Assembly: GCA_023231475.1 (NCBI GenBank)
Contig: JALJEE010002741.1
Span: 1 to 64,000, forward strand
DNA: 64,000 nucleotides
Reading direction: 5' to 3'
DNA from: Seison nebaliae
Taxonomy: Eukaryota > Rotifera > Pararotatoria > Seisonacea > Seisonidae
Position numbers and translations under genes: made by a program. Shown in pieces: positions 50,401 to 63,080 of this stretch. Positions within the stretch are counted from its first letter, which is position 1. The number at the start of each line of letters is the position of its first letter. The notes under the pieces are model-generated. The model saw only the letters and a list, made by a program, of their open reading frames with translations. It was not told where the DNA came from and ran no database searches.

Positions 50401-53400
50401 TCAATCATATTCAATCGCCTCTTTCAATTTTATACATCTATTTTTATTCTCTGTTGATATCACGTAACCTTTATGGCAAGTACATTCATATTGGTAATCT
50501 GTGCGCTCTCGACAATAATGTTCACAGTTCTCTGAACATTTCAATAATTCTATAAATTCATCAAAACATCCATTTTCCCCAATAATTAATCATTTAAATT
50601 TTAATCAATTTCAAATTATCTAACTTTGTTGAATGATTGCATTGATACCATTCGTCGCATCTGATAAATCATCTGATTCGAATATTAATCGTAGTGATTC
50701 GTCACTTCTCATTTGATAAGTTAAACGATTCTCAATAACATTATCTTCCCAGTAAATCGTCTTTTCATTTTGGAAAGGTCTCGTTTGTTTCCCCGTGCAC
50801 AATTCTTCAAAGTAACAATAATTATTCATTGAAATCTTTCGATTGTTGTAACGAAATTGATGATACTTCTCCATATTCAATAATGGATCCAACTTTGATG
50901 TATAATTCTTCAATAATTCATTTCTTATCAATGTCATTTCATTCCTGAGCATTCTCATCAAATTCTTCGAATCATCATCTTTCATTTTTCCTCGTAATCC
51001 CAACTTTGTCAAAACATTCTTCATTATCATCTTCTCCATATCATCCGAAAGTATTTTATTGAAACAAATATTATTATTCTTTTGTAGTTTGTAAATTTGG
51101 AGGAAATCTCTACAATTCTTCGTTCGTTCATTCTAACAAAAAGTAAGAAAATATTAAAAAATTACAATGTCAATAAAGAAAAGTCATTACAATGCCAACA
51201 TATTTGGGTAGATCGATTTGTGTGAAATTGATGAGAATTGAATAATTTTCTTTCGGGATAATGTCCCAAAGACATTGTTGTAAATTTGGATAAGAAATTG
51301 GGTAATTTTTTGTTCGCAATTCAACTGTTTCATTTTCATTCAGATGTCTTAAATCGATAATTCCTCCACATTCACCTGCAAATTTTATAATTTCTCAATA
51401 TTGAACTATAATTTAACTTCGACATTCGTATATTATTCTTCCGTTTACTTTCATCATGAATAATCGTGAATATTCGTCACAATTACATGTGTAATCATTC
51501 AATAAGTTCACACATCGATGGTTTCGACCACCACAAAGTTGATTAGATCCATTCTTTCCGTTGTAGATGATACATTCATTGGCATCGATAAAAACTTCTA
51601 ATACGAAACCGGTGGATGATGTTTCATTATCGGTTTGATATTCGATTAACATTGATGTCGTATCAGAAATTTTTGTATATTTATTATTCAAATAATTTGT
51701 TGATGAATATGTCCGATGTCTCTCATCATCATAATCATAATAATCTCGTTTAATTTCTTAAAGAAGAAAAATAGAATATAAAAGGATAAAAGAAATAAAA
51801 CAGAATTAACGTCGTTTGTCGACTCCGATTAATTCGTTTTTAGTTTCATTATGAAGAATTGAACCACACCATTCAGCCAACAAAGTATCAACGTTCAAAT
51901 CTTCATGATTATTGTACAATCGAATATAATCGAAACATTTCATAGTATCGACATGACGGTCTTCTAGAATCATCGATCTAACTCGAATTGCGGGATTATG
52001 AAATTTCTTCTTTGTGAAAATCTTCCAACGACAATGTAGTCGATTTTTGCTTTTATATGGGAAGTTTGGAGATTGTATTAACATAAATTTCTTCTTGTCA
52101 TTAAGTCTCTCATCTAAATTAATTATTCCTCCACATTGTGCTCGATATCGGATTGAGAGATGATCATTACGAAAGTCTAGTATCTCTTCAATCGTTTTAT
52201 TCAATTCATAAAAATATTCCAATAATTTCCCAGTTTTATGTTGAGAAAGTTTTCTCTTCAAATTTGATTTGTCTTCCGACGATTTATTGAAAATTGGAAG
52301 AAAACTATATCGATTTGAATAGTGTTTGGATAGAATGTCTTTTGAATGATTTGGAATAATGTCACCGAAGGGTTGTTCCAACCATGGAACAATCGGATAC
52401 TCCACCACCTCATTCAACATCAAATGTACTCGTTCGACAATTTTTGTTAAGATTCCTACTTCTGGTCTCCAAACCATTTCGATGACAACTATGGGTGATC
52501 TGGATGGAATAATTTTCGCTCGTCTAATTTCATCATGATCTTTCGACAGTAAACAAAATAAGTCTGTGGAACAAGATAAGAAAGATGAGTTAAATGAGAA
52601 ATGAGTTAAATTAACAGATTGTCGTATAAGATTCATATGGTCCATCGATGATTCTCATAAATTGTTTACAAATAAGATTTGTTACATAATCATCTTTCAT
52701 AATCTTATGTAATTTATAAGAAGTTTGTGGGAGTTTCATTTCTTTTACCAAATTCAAACCAATTCCATTTAATTCGACCAATACCGTTTCTGAGGAAGCA
52801 GATTTTAAGATCCAACTACATTTCATTGAACGAATATTGTGTGACTTGAATGGTTCAATTGGATGTGATCGTCTCTTGCGCACAAAACTTCCTTTATAAT
52901 TATTCGATTCATGTTTGTTGATATGTTTTATTAAGACTTGCATCAGCTCATCTATTTTGTCGAACATTTTTGTTACCAATTGGACATGTTCGATATTCGC
53001 TTTCCGTCGACGTGATCGATATTGTCCTTTATGATCGTTCTCGATTGGCGAGACGCGTCGATCAGTTGAAAATTTATGAATTAAATTTTTATTCAATTTC
53101 ACTTGTCGAAGAATTGAGGTATAGTTGGAAATTGTAATTTTTGTAGCGTTGAAATTCAATTTGTTATTAGGTAGGAAAAAAGTTGGGGATTTTCGAATAG
53201 TTGAATTGAAATTTCCAGTTTTGTCCTTCCTTTTAGAATTTAATAGCGGTTCGTCATTTTTTTGCGATTTGTCAACTTTTTCTGCATTCGACAATTTCCC
53301 TTCGAGATCATTAAGAACTTTTATATAAAATTCCACTTTTTCCTGACGGAATTCAAGATAATGTGCTGGGAGTGTAATACTCTTCAATTCGTCATCTTCA

Positions 53401-54547
53401 TGTCTCACGCTAATCGTTTGATGACATTCTGAGTTAAAATTTCAATAAGTTCAATTCTGATGTAATTAAAGGTGTTAACTTGAATAACATTTATACATTT
53501 TCTGTATCATTCTTGAATCAGTTTTGGATAATCCCTCACGTTGACCCATAACATTAGTAGCAACATGTATCGCTTGTTTGATATCCGGTAAAGAATTCTC
53601 ATAATGGTTAGCATCCAACTTCTTTTCAAAATATCTGATCAAATTGAAATTAATAATAATTTAAAATAATTTCTAATGAAACTTGTACAAATAAATACTT
53701 TCTTTCCGTGTTATATCAGAGTTTAATGAAATCGTTTTCTCCGATTTGATGATATCAGTTTGTGAATATTTTGGAAATAATGTATGAATATTCTCATCAA
53801 ACGTATATTTTGTGAATCTTGATGGATAATGCATTAGCGAACCGAAATCATATGGCTCTCCATAAGTTGATACATTATTAATATGTAAAATTTCAAATTG
53901 ATTTGAAAAATCTTAAAATCAAGAAATTAATCAATTAAAAATTAAATACAAAAAGGTAACAATTTACAATATTATTCCTCTTAACCGTTAATAAGTGATT
54001 CCTGTCCGGTCTCATATGTGTGTGCCATAGTCCCAATATATGACCAATTTCATGGGCAATTTGTCCCATCCGTTCACAAACTGGTAATATACTAATTTTT
54101 ACTTCGCCTACATCTTCGGGATAACCAACAGGAGAGCAACAACTGAATGATAATAATTATGAAATAATATTTTTCGATAGACATTTTTCACAAATAACCA
54201 AGATCCACGATGGAAAGTTACAAAAGTGTCATGAACGTTTGAATCGTAAGGAATAAATTTTATGCAAGTTCTCTCCTCCCAGTGTCTGATTGCTTGATGG
54301 ATTTTAAAATAAACAAAGTTCCCTATTTAAATTCCAAGTTAGAATTTAGGTGTTTAGAATGGAATTTAAGGGAATTATATGAAAATAAAATGAAACTATA
54401 TAATTGATAAGAGATCCGATAGGGAACAATTCCGTTCGGCCATAATTGACTTTTTTTTCGGACACCGACAGCTCTCTTAGGACGTTTTATTCCAATAACG
54501 GCATAGAATATAATGGAGAATTTGAAAAAATAAAATAGTTTGTTCAT
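50401..54547 (-). CDS. Tolloid/BMP1-like astacin metalloprotease
   Basis: Secreted zinc endopeptidase of the astacin family with CUB and EGF domains; tolloids process Chordin/Sog and procollagens. Eleven exons keep frame: 54547-54397, 54322-54199, 54142-53961, 53911-53683, 53634-53480, 53428-52616, 52563-51811, 51756-51418, 51375-51191, 51132-50625, 50549-50401 (1195 residues). A hydrophobic signal (FYFFKFSIIFYAVIG) is followed at once by a furin-type site KRPKR and the mature start AVGVRKKSQLWPNGIVPYRI. The zinc site is HEIGHILGLWH (near residue 120) and the Met-turn SLMHYPS. Then come CUB1 with a long basic insert (about residues 300-450), CUB2 (CGGIINLDE...), EGF (CGGRNHRCVN...CNC), CUB3 (CGGIIDLRHL) and a C-terminal EGF ending EAIEYD. 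The usual large prodomain and the last two CUBs of long tolloids are absent. Confidence 0.88.
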
Positions 54548-54987
54548 TTATCACAATGAATGAAATTCAATGAGAAAGAAGAAAATGATCAAATCATTCA
54601 AATATAAATTATTTCGCCATAATTGAAGTAGTCTTCCCGCTGAGTAATAAGTACCAATCGTGTAGTTGACATGATGAATGACTTGTACTATCCAGTTAAT
54701 AGTGAAAAAAGAAAACAAATGTTCGTCTAGATGGAAATATGTTCAACATTCTTCATTTTATTTTCTTTAACAGGTCTCGCTAGACAGACAGTTCGTTTTG
54801 AGAAATATTTTTATAACTAATCACATATCTCAATTTCGAGCAACAACTCAATTAGATAGAAGAGAACAAATAAAAGGAATTCTATGAGAATGTGTATCAT
54901 CAAAAGAAGATAGAAAGATTTTATACTCAAAATTATCAATTATTAATGAGATTTCAATTCTATCATGCTCATGTATTCTTCTGCTCA
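54548..54987. promoter_or_regulatory. Tolloid-like gene upstream spacer
   Basis: This 440-bp non-coding interval lies between the tolloid-like start and the EFHB stop on the same strand. An in-frame TAA sits directly before the tolloid-like ATG, so no coding extension exists without a further spliced exon. Confidence 0.4.
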
Positions 54988-56925
54988 TTAAATTGCAGAT
55001 AGAAATGCTTGTAAATTCATTGTCCGTTCAGCAATATTCGTTTCATCAACCGCACGATTCATCATCGTTTTCTTCCAGATGTGTTCAAATACCGTCTGAT
55101 CGATGTCGAACCTTTGACAGAGAGAAAACATTTCTTCTTTATTTCGTTCTTTTGTTAAGTCATTCCTGTGTATTCCATTCTTAGTGAAAATATTTGGCGA
55201 TACCAGATCACTTACTGTTCCTTCACTCACGTACGTTTTTGTATCTGTCACTTTCTTCACAAACGGAATTCGAAGATCATTGCGAATAGTTGGAATACCT
55301 GCATTCTTCGTCGATGACGAATTAATAGAAGGAAGATAATTTTGAATATCTAAGTTCATTTTTCTGTAAGTAGAATCAAATGTGTCCGCAGGAATTTTAT
55401 CAACTGTCTTATTTATCACTTTCTCTTTGATTATATTCAAACTGTTCAATCGATTATTTATCGTCTCAATATCTACATCGCCCAATTCATCTTTCATCTG
55501 TTCATCATTACAACTATTCTCAAAAGTATTTTCTGATGGATAAACTATTAAAAAATTAATTATGGACAAAAGAAACCTTTCAATAATTCTTTATCTGAAA
55601 TATAAAGACCAGAAGATAATGTGTTTGGTAAACAACAATAATTGCAGAATTGTGTAAATGTCATCAAACCGTTTTCAGATTCAATTCCAATATATTTGAA
55701 CAATTCATCAATCTGATATTTCTGAATAGGCAACTCCAATTTTTGACAACTTGAAAAAAATGTGATTGAATTAAGAAGATTATTGTTCTGTTTAAAGAAT
55801 GAGAATGCCTCGAATTTTGAACGGAAATTATTTGTTATAATTTTCTGTAATAAACTACGAAGAACAGAAATTGTATGTAAATTTCTTCTATGAAGTGGAA
55901 TATCAATAAATTCCTCTTCGTTACGACCAGCTATAACATCTCCAATTCCATAAGGGTCTTTCAAACTAGAAATACCATAAGTATGTTCAGCAGATAATGG
56001 ATCAGCTGTTCGATGTCTCAAATTGTAATGTTCAATTTCTTTCGGTAACATTCTTTCACGACATTGATCGTCAATTATCTCTCGCACCTTCTTTCCATCA
56101 TGGGAGCAACCGCTTTTTTCACCAAAACGATTATTCTCATTAAATTTCGTATAATTTCTTAATTTCTTAACATAATTACAATTAAAGATCAAGAGGTAAA
56201 ATTAAATTTAACTTTCTCACCCGGATAATATTGACAATGTGATTTGATATACAGTTCATGGAAATTAGCATCTTTAGCAGCTATTTCATTTTGGCTGTCA
56301 TCCGGACGTATAATAGACCATGCATTTTCCCCTAAAATTTTACGGCTCCAAAAATTTTAAATTTTTTCAAAAAGTTAAACTTTTCGCGTTAGGAATTCCA
56401 AAAGTTTGCTCTGACGGAAATTCTTGCAATTTTGGTTTTGTAAGTTCATAGACTTGTTCCGGAATCTCTACATCTCTCCGATTAATAAATGCACTTCTAG
56501 TTTTAGGATTGATACAATTTCCTACCTAATATGTGAGAAATGCAAGATTTTTTATAACTTTCATTAAAATCACTAACCGATTCCTTAAAATCATAAGACT
56601 TAGTTCGTGAATCAATTCTAATATCATCAAAATAATGACCATAATGACGTCTAATTTTCCCGTGAGGAACAGTTGTATATTCCTTAAATTTTTTCACTCG
56701 ATCATCTTCAATTTCTGGTTGATTGTGAGTGAGAATATCAACTAATTGAATATCATCTTTAGGTACCGTCAAAATTCCTGCCTATCATGAAAGAATTAAA
56801 GATTAAGACAATTTTTAAATTTAATTATAATAAATGTAAACTGTTGGTAGAAATGAACTACGATCAAAAAATTTGTTTTCATAAATGTTTCGGAATTTAA
56901 CATTTCTTTTAAGTTCTGTTTCCAT
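54988..56925 (-). CDS. EFHB: EF-hand domain-containing family member B
   Basis: Homologue of EFHB (CFAP21), a microtubule inner protein of axonemal doublets that has also been linked to store-operated calcium entry. Six exons (56925-56842, 56781-56578, 56525-56381, 56331-56213, 56165-55577, 55544-54988) give 565 residues; every donor starts GTT. Conserved blocks in order: GNCINPKT; HELYIKSHCQYYPGEKK; the HTYGISSLKDPYGIGDVI segment; a pair of EF-hand folds near residues 270-350; and the C-terminal AGIPTIRNDLRIPFVKKVTD, with a SPNIFTKNGIHRNDL segment after it. The EF-hand loop ESENGLMTF lacks the usual Asp ligands, so calcium binding is doubtful. The human protein is about 830 residues; here the N-terminal part is shorter. 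It is divergent from PAM16, with about 200 bp between the starts. Confidence 0.9.
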
Positions 56926-57127
56926 TATCAACAAAATTGGAAAACGTCTGATAAAAAGTTGAATCCTTTAAAATAAGTAGTTGTTGATCGAAAGATAATA
57001 TGTCTCCATGGAAGTCACTTAATATGTCAGAAGATTACTTCTAATCTGATTTTGATGAAAATGAAATGAAAATAATTTTAAATTTATTATTGAAGCTTTC
57101 CTAATTGAAAACACTTTTTTCTTTCAA
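56926..57127. promoter_or_regulatory. Compact divergent EFHB/PAM16 promoter
   Basis: Only 202 bp separate the two oppositely oriented start codons, so both transcription starts must lie here. No core element could be assigned by eye. Confidence 0.5.
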
Positions 57128-57649
57128 ATGGCAAAATATCTGGCACAAATAGTTATAGCCGCTACACAGTTAGTCAGTAAAGCGTTTGTTCGTGCATTAC
57201 GTGAAGAAATGGCAAGTTCTGATGATTTCATAAAGTTGTGTTTAATTGAAAATTATTTGAATTAGGTGGTCGATCTGGAGCAGCAAGTGCTTCTGCCAAT
57301 TCCCGTTCGAAATCAGAAGCTAAAACTGTTGCTGGTATGACACTGCAAGTTAATTTTTACACTCTGATATCGATATTGATGGGAATTAGGAAGCTAAACA
57401 AATTTTAAATGTTGACAATTTGAAAACGAGCGATCTCGTACAACAAAATTATGACCATTTGTTCAAGGTGAATGATAAAGGGAAAGGTGGATCATTCTAT
57501 TTACAATCAAAAGTTCTTCCTCTTAATGTCAATTTTTAAAGTTCAATATTGCCGAATTATTTAAGGTTGTCAGAGCTAAAGAAAGAATTGATACGGAATT
57601 GGGGCAAATTAAATGGAAAGAAAAGATTAAGGAAAGTGAAAAAGATTAA
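57128..57649 (+). CDS. PAM16: Mitochondrial import motor subunit PAM16/Magmas
   Basis: J-like regulatory subunit of the presequence translocase-associated motor (TIM23 complex) in the mitochondrial inner membrane, which pairs with the J protein PAM18/TIM14. Four exons, 57128-57215, 57266-57348, 57390-57512 and 57566-57649, give 125 residues, the same length as human. The protein starts [20 protein letters not shown], then has a Ser/Ala-rich linker, [15 protein letters not shown], the J-like core [20 protein letters not shown] and [14 protein letters not shown]. The degenerate HPD position is DKG as expected for a J-like protein. All three introns are 41-53 bp and begin GTT. No open frame in the region exceeds one exon, so the gene is easily missed by simple ORF scanning. 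Confidence 0.96.
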
Positions 57650-57846
57650 TCATTTTCCCAATAATTGGTGTCCTTTTCTAAATTCAAATTATGAAACAAT
57701 GTTGATATTTGATATAGATGAAAGTGTTGGTGCTAAATATAAAATTGAAAGAATTAGATCATCTCTATTATATATTATTATTATAAAACTTAATTTTATT
57801 ATAAAGAATGTACAGAATAATTTTCATTATAATTTTCAATTGGAAA

Positions 57847-59804
57847 TCAAATAAAATATTTGTTGAATCTTGATCGATCGCATGTCAATGTAGAAATGAA
57901 TGCTCGTTTGAAATCCCTTAAAAGAATAAGAATCGTTACTCTAATGGAAGAAGTGATAATATGAACTTGTTAAGGAATGCATAGATAATTGGATTCATAC
58001 AACTATTACAATAACCGATCCAAGTAAATAGTCGTTCGATAACTCGCCAGATTTGTCGATTATCTGAAAATAGTTCCGGTCTCATAGCTTTGATGGGATG
58101 AAGGAGAAAGAATGGCAACCACATTATGACGAATACACTCATAATCGATCCAAGTGTCTTCAATGCTTTTGCTTCATGTCTCCAAATATTTCGGTTGTGT
58201 CGACGTTCATTGTTATTATTGGTTAATTTCAATCGATTATGTTCTCTTCTTGTCAAATAACAGAATGAACAAGAGAAGAGAAGTGATCGATTATGTTTTC
58301 TAATAATTTGAACGTCTTTCTTCTCTGAAATATTACTTGGCGATTTACTTTCATTCTTCTCACAATGATTGTCAGTGATTTGTTCGAATGCGAATGAATC
58401 TCGTTCATTTTCTTCGTCATCTGTTGGTTTATTGTCACTTGTTTGATATTGTAAGGATGAGTCATAATCATCTGGAATGACGACGATATTCCGTTGATTT
58501 TCCTTAGCACTCAGAGATGTATTCTCAAATAAATTCTTTCGATTGTGATTACAATAGAGATGGAGATTCTTTCCATGATGTTGCTGAAATTTCGTTTGAA
58601 GATGATTAGAACAAACTGACTTATTTTTTCGATGACGATATTGACGGTTTTTCGAATCGTTCATTTTCATGAAATCTTTCATCATTTGATTGGAATTGTT
58701 CAAAGTGGAACGTCGACTAACTGTTATTTTCTGTAACTCATTACCACAAACATCGCATACTAATAGATAAGATGTGCAACATGGAGCTGGTAAATGACGA
58801 CATTGATATAATCGAATAGCTGATGTACGTGACAAATTATTATTTATACGATTCTGAGTTTGAGAATGAGGTAAACGATCAAGTTTAATTGAATTAACAT
58901 TTAATGTTGGCAAACTTTTCGCTGTTCTCGTTTGATGATAATTGGTCATGTGATTATCGAACGATTCACTTTCATATTGATCTGAATTTCCATTCTTATT
59001 ATTTGGATATTGATCACTATTGGACAAGATGGAAGGTGAACTCTTCACCATATGAGTTGTTGAGGGTTCTAAATGAATTTTAGGATTCTTTCGATTATTA
59101 TCAATAGTTGTTGATTGGACACCGGTATAAATGTAAGTAGATGCATGAAGTTTTTCAATTAGTCGTCGATGTTGTTGGACAGCGATACATAAAATTCTTG
59201 CATAAAGTACACTCATGACAACCAATGGGAAATGGAATGATATACAACTTGAGACGATTGCATAAATTCCACTCATTTCTACCGCGCATGAAATATTATT
59301 TTCACCTTGTGACTCATGATCAGTAGTTTGATGATCGGTAATATGTAAAGTCTTCGTCTTCCTCTTATCGATGGCGAGAGGAAGAACTGCAATGATGGCA
59401 CTCAATATCCAAATAATGAAAATGATGTACAATGTGTGACGATGTGTCATTATTCGATGGTATAATAACGGTCGAGTAATTGCAATATATTTATCAACAG
59501 CGACGATACACAAGTGGAATATAGATGCCGTACAACACATGATATCGAATGATATCCATAGATAACAGAACATTCGATTGATCAAATGATATTGGGGGAA
59601 GAGATCAGTGAGAAATGCTGGTGGCATAACTATCAGACCTAACGTCAAATCGGCTGCCGCCAAACTACCTAAAACCATATTTGTGGTATGTCTTAATCGA
59701 CGATAGCGTCGAATGACGATGATGACTAACGCATTTCCGACAATCGTTAAAATAATGATACTTCCACTGATTATTCCACAGACAATTAACGTAATTTTAT
59801 TCAT
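57847..59804 (-). CDS. Class A aminergic G-protein-coupled receptor
   Basis: Rhodopsin-family receptor of the biogenic amine group. Exons 59804-57967 and 57916-57847 join across a 50-bp intron at the end of TM7, giving 635 residues; the second exon supplies the helix-8 sequence KDFKRAFISTL. Diagnostic residues: the TM1 GN pair (GNALVI), TM2 LAAADL, the amine-binding Asp87 in TM3 (LWISFDIMCC), Ser residues in TM5 (SSCISFHFPLVV), TM6 FVIMWLPFF and TM7 NPIIYAF. The DRY motif reads DKY (residues 104-106). The third intracellular loop is extremely long (about 345 residues, Asn/His/Ser/Lys-rich with several CxxC pairs). The extracellular N terminus is only a few residues. Octopamine-beta, dopamine D1-like and serotonin receptors all fit; I do not assign the ligand. 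Confidence 0.88.
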
Positions 59805-62800
59805 ACTAAATAATTTGATTTATTTGTATGGATTGTTGTCTTAATAAGAATGATCATTTGAGAGGACAGAATAAAGCAGAATAGGAATAATGCAATAGAA
59901 TATCTGGAAAGAACTGAAAGAGAAGAGAAATATTTGGTTACTAGTAAATTTTAAAATGAAATTGATATGAATATTTCATGCAAATTTTGAATAATGAATG
60001 TCGTTCTCCTTCCCCATCTCTGACAATTCGCTTGCTCATAATTCAAGAAAGTATTCTTTTCAATCCTCTTCATTAATTAACGTACACTTATTTCAACCAA
60101 TTCTCTCCGAGACAAATTGACTCGATTCTTCAGTTAACTACTTACATATTCTATATTGTCTATGATTATGTCACAAATTATATAATGCATTATGTATCAT
60201 GATTCTAGATTGTTGACGAATAAGATGATGATGATGATAAATGATAGTACACAGATTGAACACATATACTCATGCATATCATTGCTCCTTTCAATGGAAT
60301 TTTTTCTCGTTAGAGTTGATAGTGTTGGGGAATAATTCTCGTAAAAATTGATGATGAGGGGGTAATGCACAAATCTTTATAAATTAATTTTCTATTTTAC
60401 TTCAATGCCACACTCATTGAGTTGAGGAGGTTTGTGCGGGAAAGTTATGATGAAAATTTATTTCTACCCGGTAAATGTTCAATAACTAATTATCAACCGT
60501 GAAGGAAAGGAGTTAAGATATCCCTTCAATCTGGTTTTTCCCGTACACATTTGCTAATATTCTTTCGGTGGAACAAGAAGAAGAAGAAAGTTTCCTTCCT
60601 TCTTCATTCTTTATCCTCACAACAATTGAAGTGGGAGATAAGTGGATGAATAATAAGGGAGAAGAATGACACCGAACAATAACAATAAATTAGCAACAAC
60701 TATTAATGAGAATATTCTTCAATTAATATCCTTTTCATCATAATATCATTATAATGTTCATTTAATCTCCAACTACTCTTTCATTTCTGTCGTCAATTCG
60801 GTGAATTAATTTAATTTCTGTTATTGTACAATAAAATCGATTAAACATATATTAGCTTATATGTTTGAATTGTGAAACTGAATTTCTTGTACCACTCTTA
60901 TGGCAACTGCTTAATTCGGTTAATTGAAATAACTAAACTTGAACAATACCTAATTTTCCATAAACATACCCTCCCGCCACTTACCATCTCGACCAACACT
61001 ATCTACCAATTCATACAAATTACAAGACGATTACTAATCGATATTTTACCAATAGACAATCTCTCATTCAAATGGCAATAAAGCAACTGTATTTTCATTA
61101 TCTTTCCTCTTCCATTGATAATTTGAGTGCCATTTTCCTTTTGTATATGATTCGCATCGTTATCTTTGGAGTTTCGTTTGACGAAATGGATTAAAATAGT
61201 TTCTTCTTTATTAGATTATATAATTACATCCAAATACTTTCCATCATTATGACAAATGATATAATTATATCTATATCGATTTATGCTACGAAAAAATCTT
61301 CTTTCCACCAAATTTCTTTTTTCTTTTTACTATTCCATCTGCACGATGGTCGATTATGACGTATGGTTGGAGAGATTTGGGGAGGAATATAAGAGAATAT
61401 ATAAGAGAATTACGATTCTTCCATTCATTCATCTTCTTTAATAACAATATCGATTTATCAAATTATCGTAAATGAAAATCTATATCAATGTCCTTCAATT
61501 TTACACGACGATTTGATGCCATCATAATTAATAAATTAATGAATAAATGAATGATCGATATATTTCTTCTCCCATCTATCTGCATGAATAGAGATGCACA
61601 AACAGAAGAGAAAACTCTTTCTCAAAAAAACGATGATCATGTTCATGCATGTAATCTTAACTAATATTTAACACTATTTCCATTTGCAATAAGTCTCTTT
61701 TTCAACATTTATTGTTTTATAGTCGAATGAAAACACTTTTCTTATATATATGTACAAACTCCAAACTTTTTTATGGGATATTATGAAAATCGATAAAATA
61801 TCTCACATATAAATAACTTTCATTTTGAGCACTCTTAACATCTTGCATTTTTATCGATCAAACCTTTCAATTACTTTCAACTTCATTTACCGCAGTAATA
61901 AGACCCAATGAAAGAAGATGTTGTCCCATAGTCACCAAAAAAGATAAACTATTAAAACGTAGTAGAAACTATAATATGGTAAATTTTAAATGAAGAACGT
62001 GAAACAATTCCTAATCTAATATTGGTTTAAGAGAATAATTAGATAGATACATCTGAGAATTAGATGAAAGATTTCCGATATAATTCCTACAACAAATGAC
62101 TTTTCAACCATACAACATATCAGTTCTTCACATACCTTCTTTCTTCGTTTTCTTTTTTGGTATTTGCTTCTTATACATTATCATCAACATTTTTCTTTAC
62201 CTACTATAATTATTGTTATTCTGAATTGAAAGGGATCGCTTTTCTTTCGTCATGCCGAATATTCAGCCTGGATATCCGGTTTCAATAATGCGATATATCC
62301 ACCAAATACTTTAATAATATAACTTTCCAAAATAACTCATTTTCATTTACGTGTCATTACTTATTTCTAATAATTGAAAAGAAATTATTATTCGTAAGAA
62401 TTTTTCAGGAAGAAAGAACATTCACACATCCAACAAACTTCAAATTTCGAGACAGACATACAATACATAAGTTAAATATAAATGTTCATTCTCCAAAAAC
62501 TAAATAGGAATATTTACCCCATAACTTCGACGATTCTCCTCCTTTTTAATTGTTGTCGTCTGATGTGATGGAATTGAAATGAAAAACTTCAAAAATCATT
62601 AATAATATCCGATTTCTTCAAATGTTTCAAATATTTACTTTTAATTTGGAACGATCTCCGATGAAAGAAAAGGTAAGGAAATTATTTAATGATCATAATC
62701 GTAATCAATTTTCAAAGAATTTGTTGATTTTCAGGCAAAAAAAGTAAAACTGATTAATTGTTGAAATTATCATAAATGAATATTCAAGTGATCAGTGGAA

Positions 62801-62868
62801 ATTGTTTTTGATGGCCAACCTAGAAAAATCTAAATCTTTCGCTACAAATAACAAATAATTTTTCCATA
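59805..62868. promoter_or_regulatory. GPCR upstream region, 3.1 kb non-coding
   Basis: No coding sequence is supported. The only frames are short and without domains (for example 60872-61081, plus). An AG lies one base before the GPCR ATG (ATTTAG), so a 5' UTR intron with an upstream exon in this interval is possible. Otherwise it is AT-rich sequence with short simple repeats. Confidence 0.4.
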
Positions 62869-62940
62869 CCCGGACAGTTCTACTCCTTCAGATTTCTGCT
62901 CCCAAATTGAAAAAAAAAGACAGATCTACTCCCTAAAAAA

Positions 62941-63080
62941 CGGACAGATCTACTCCTTTTTCCAAAAATTCGGACAGTTCTACTCTTTTTTCCAAAAATT
63001 CGGACAGTTCTACTCCTTTTTTTGGAATTTTTGTACAGTTTTTCTCTTTCTTTCGAAAAAATTCGGACAGTTTTACTCTT
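62941..63080. repeat. 30-bp subterminal tandem repeat, left arm
   Basis: Copies of CGGACAGTTCTACTC, followed by a T-rich and CCAAAAATT linker, start at 62941, 62971 and 63001 at exact 30-bp spacing, with degraded copies near 63033 and 63064. The array forms the inner part of the left arm of the palindromic element. Confidence 0.85.
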
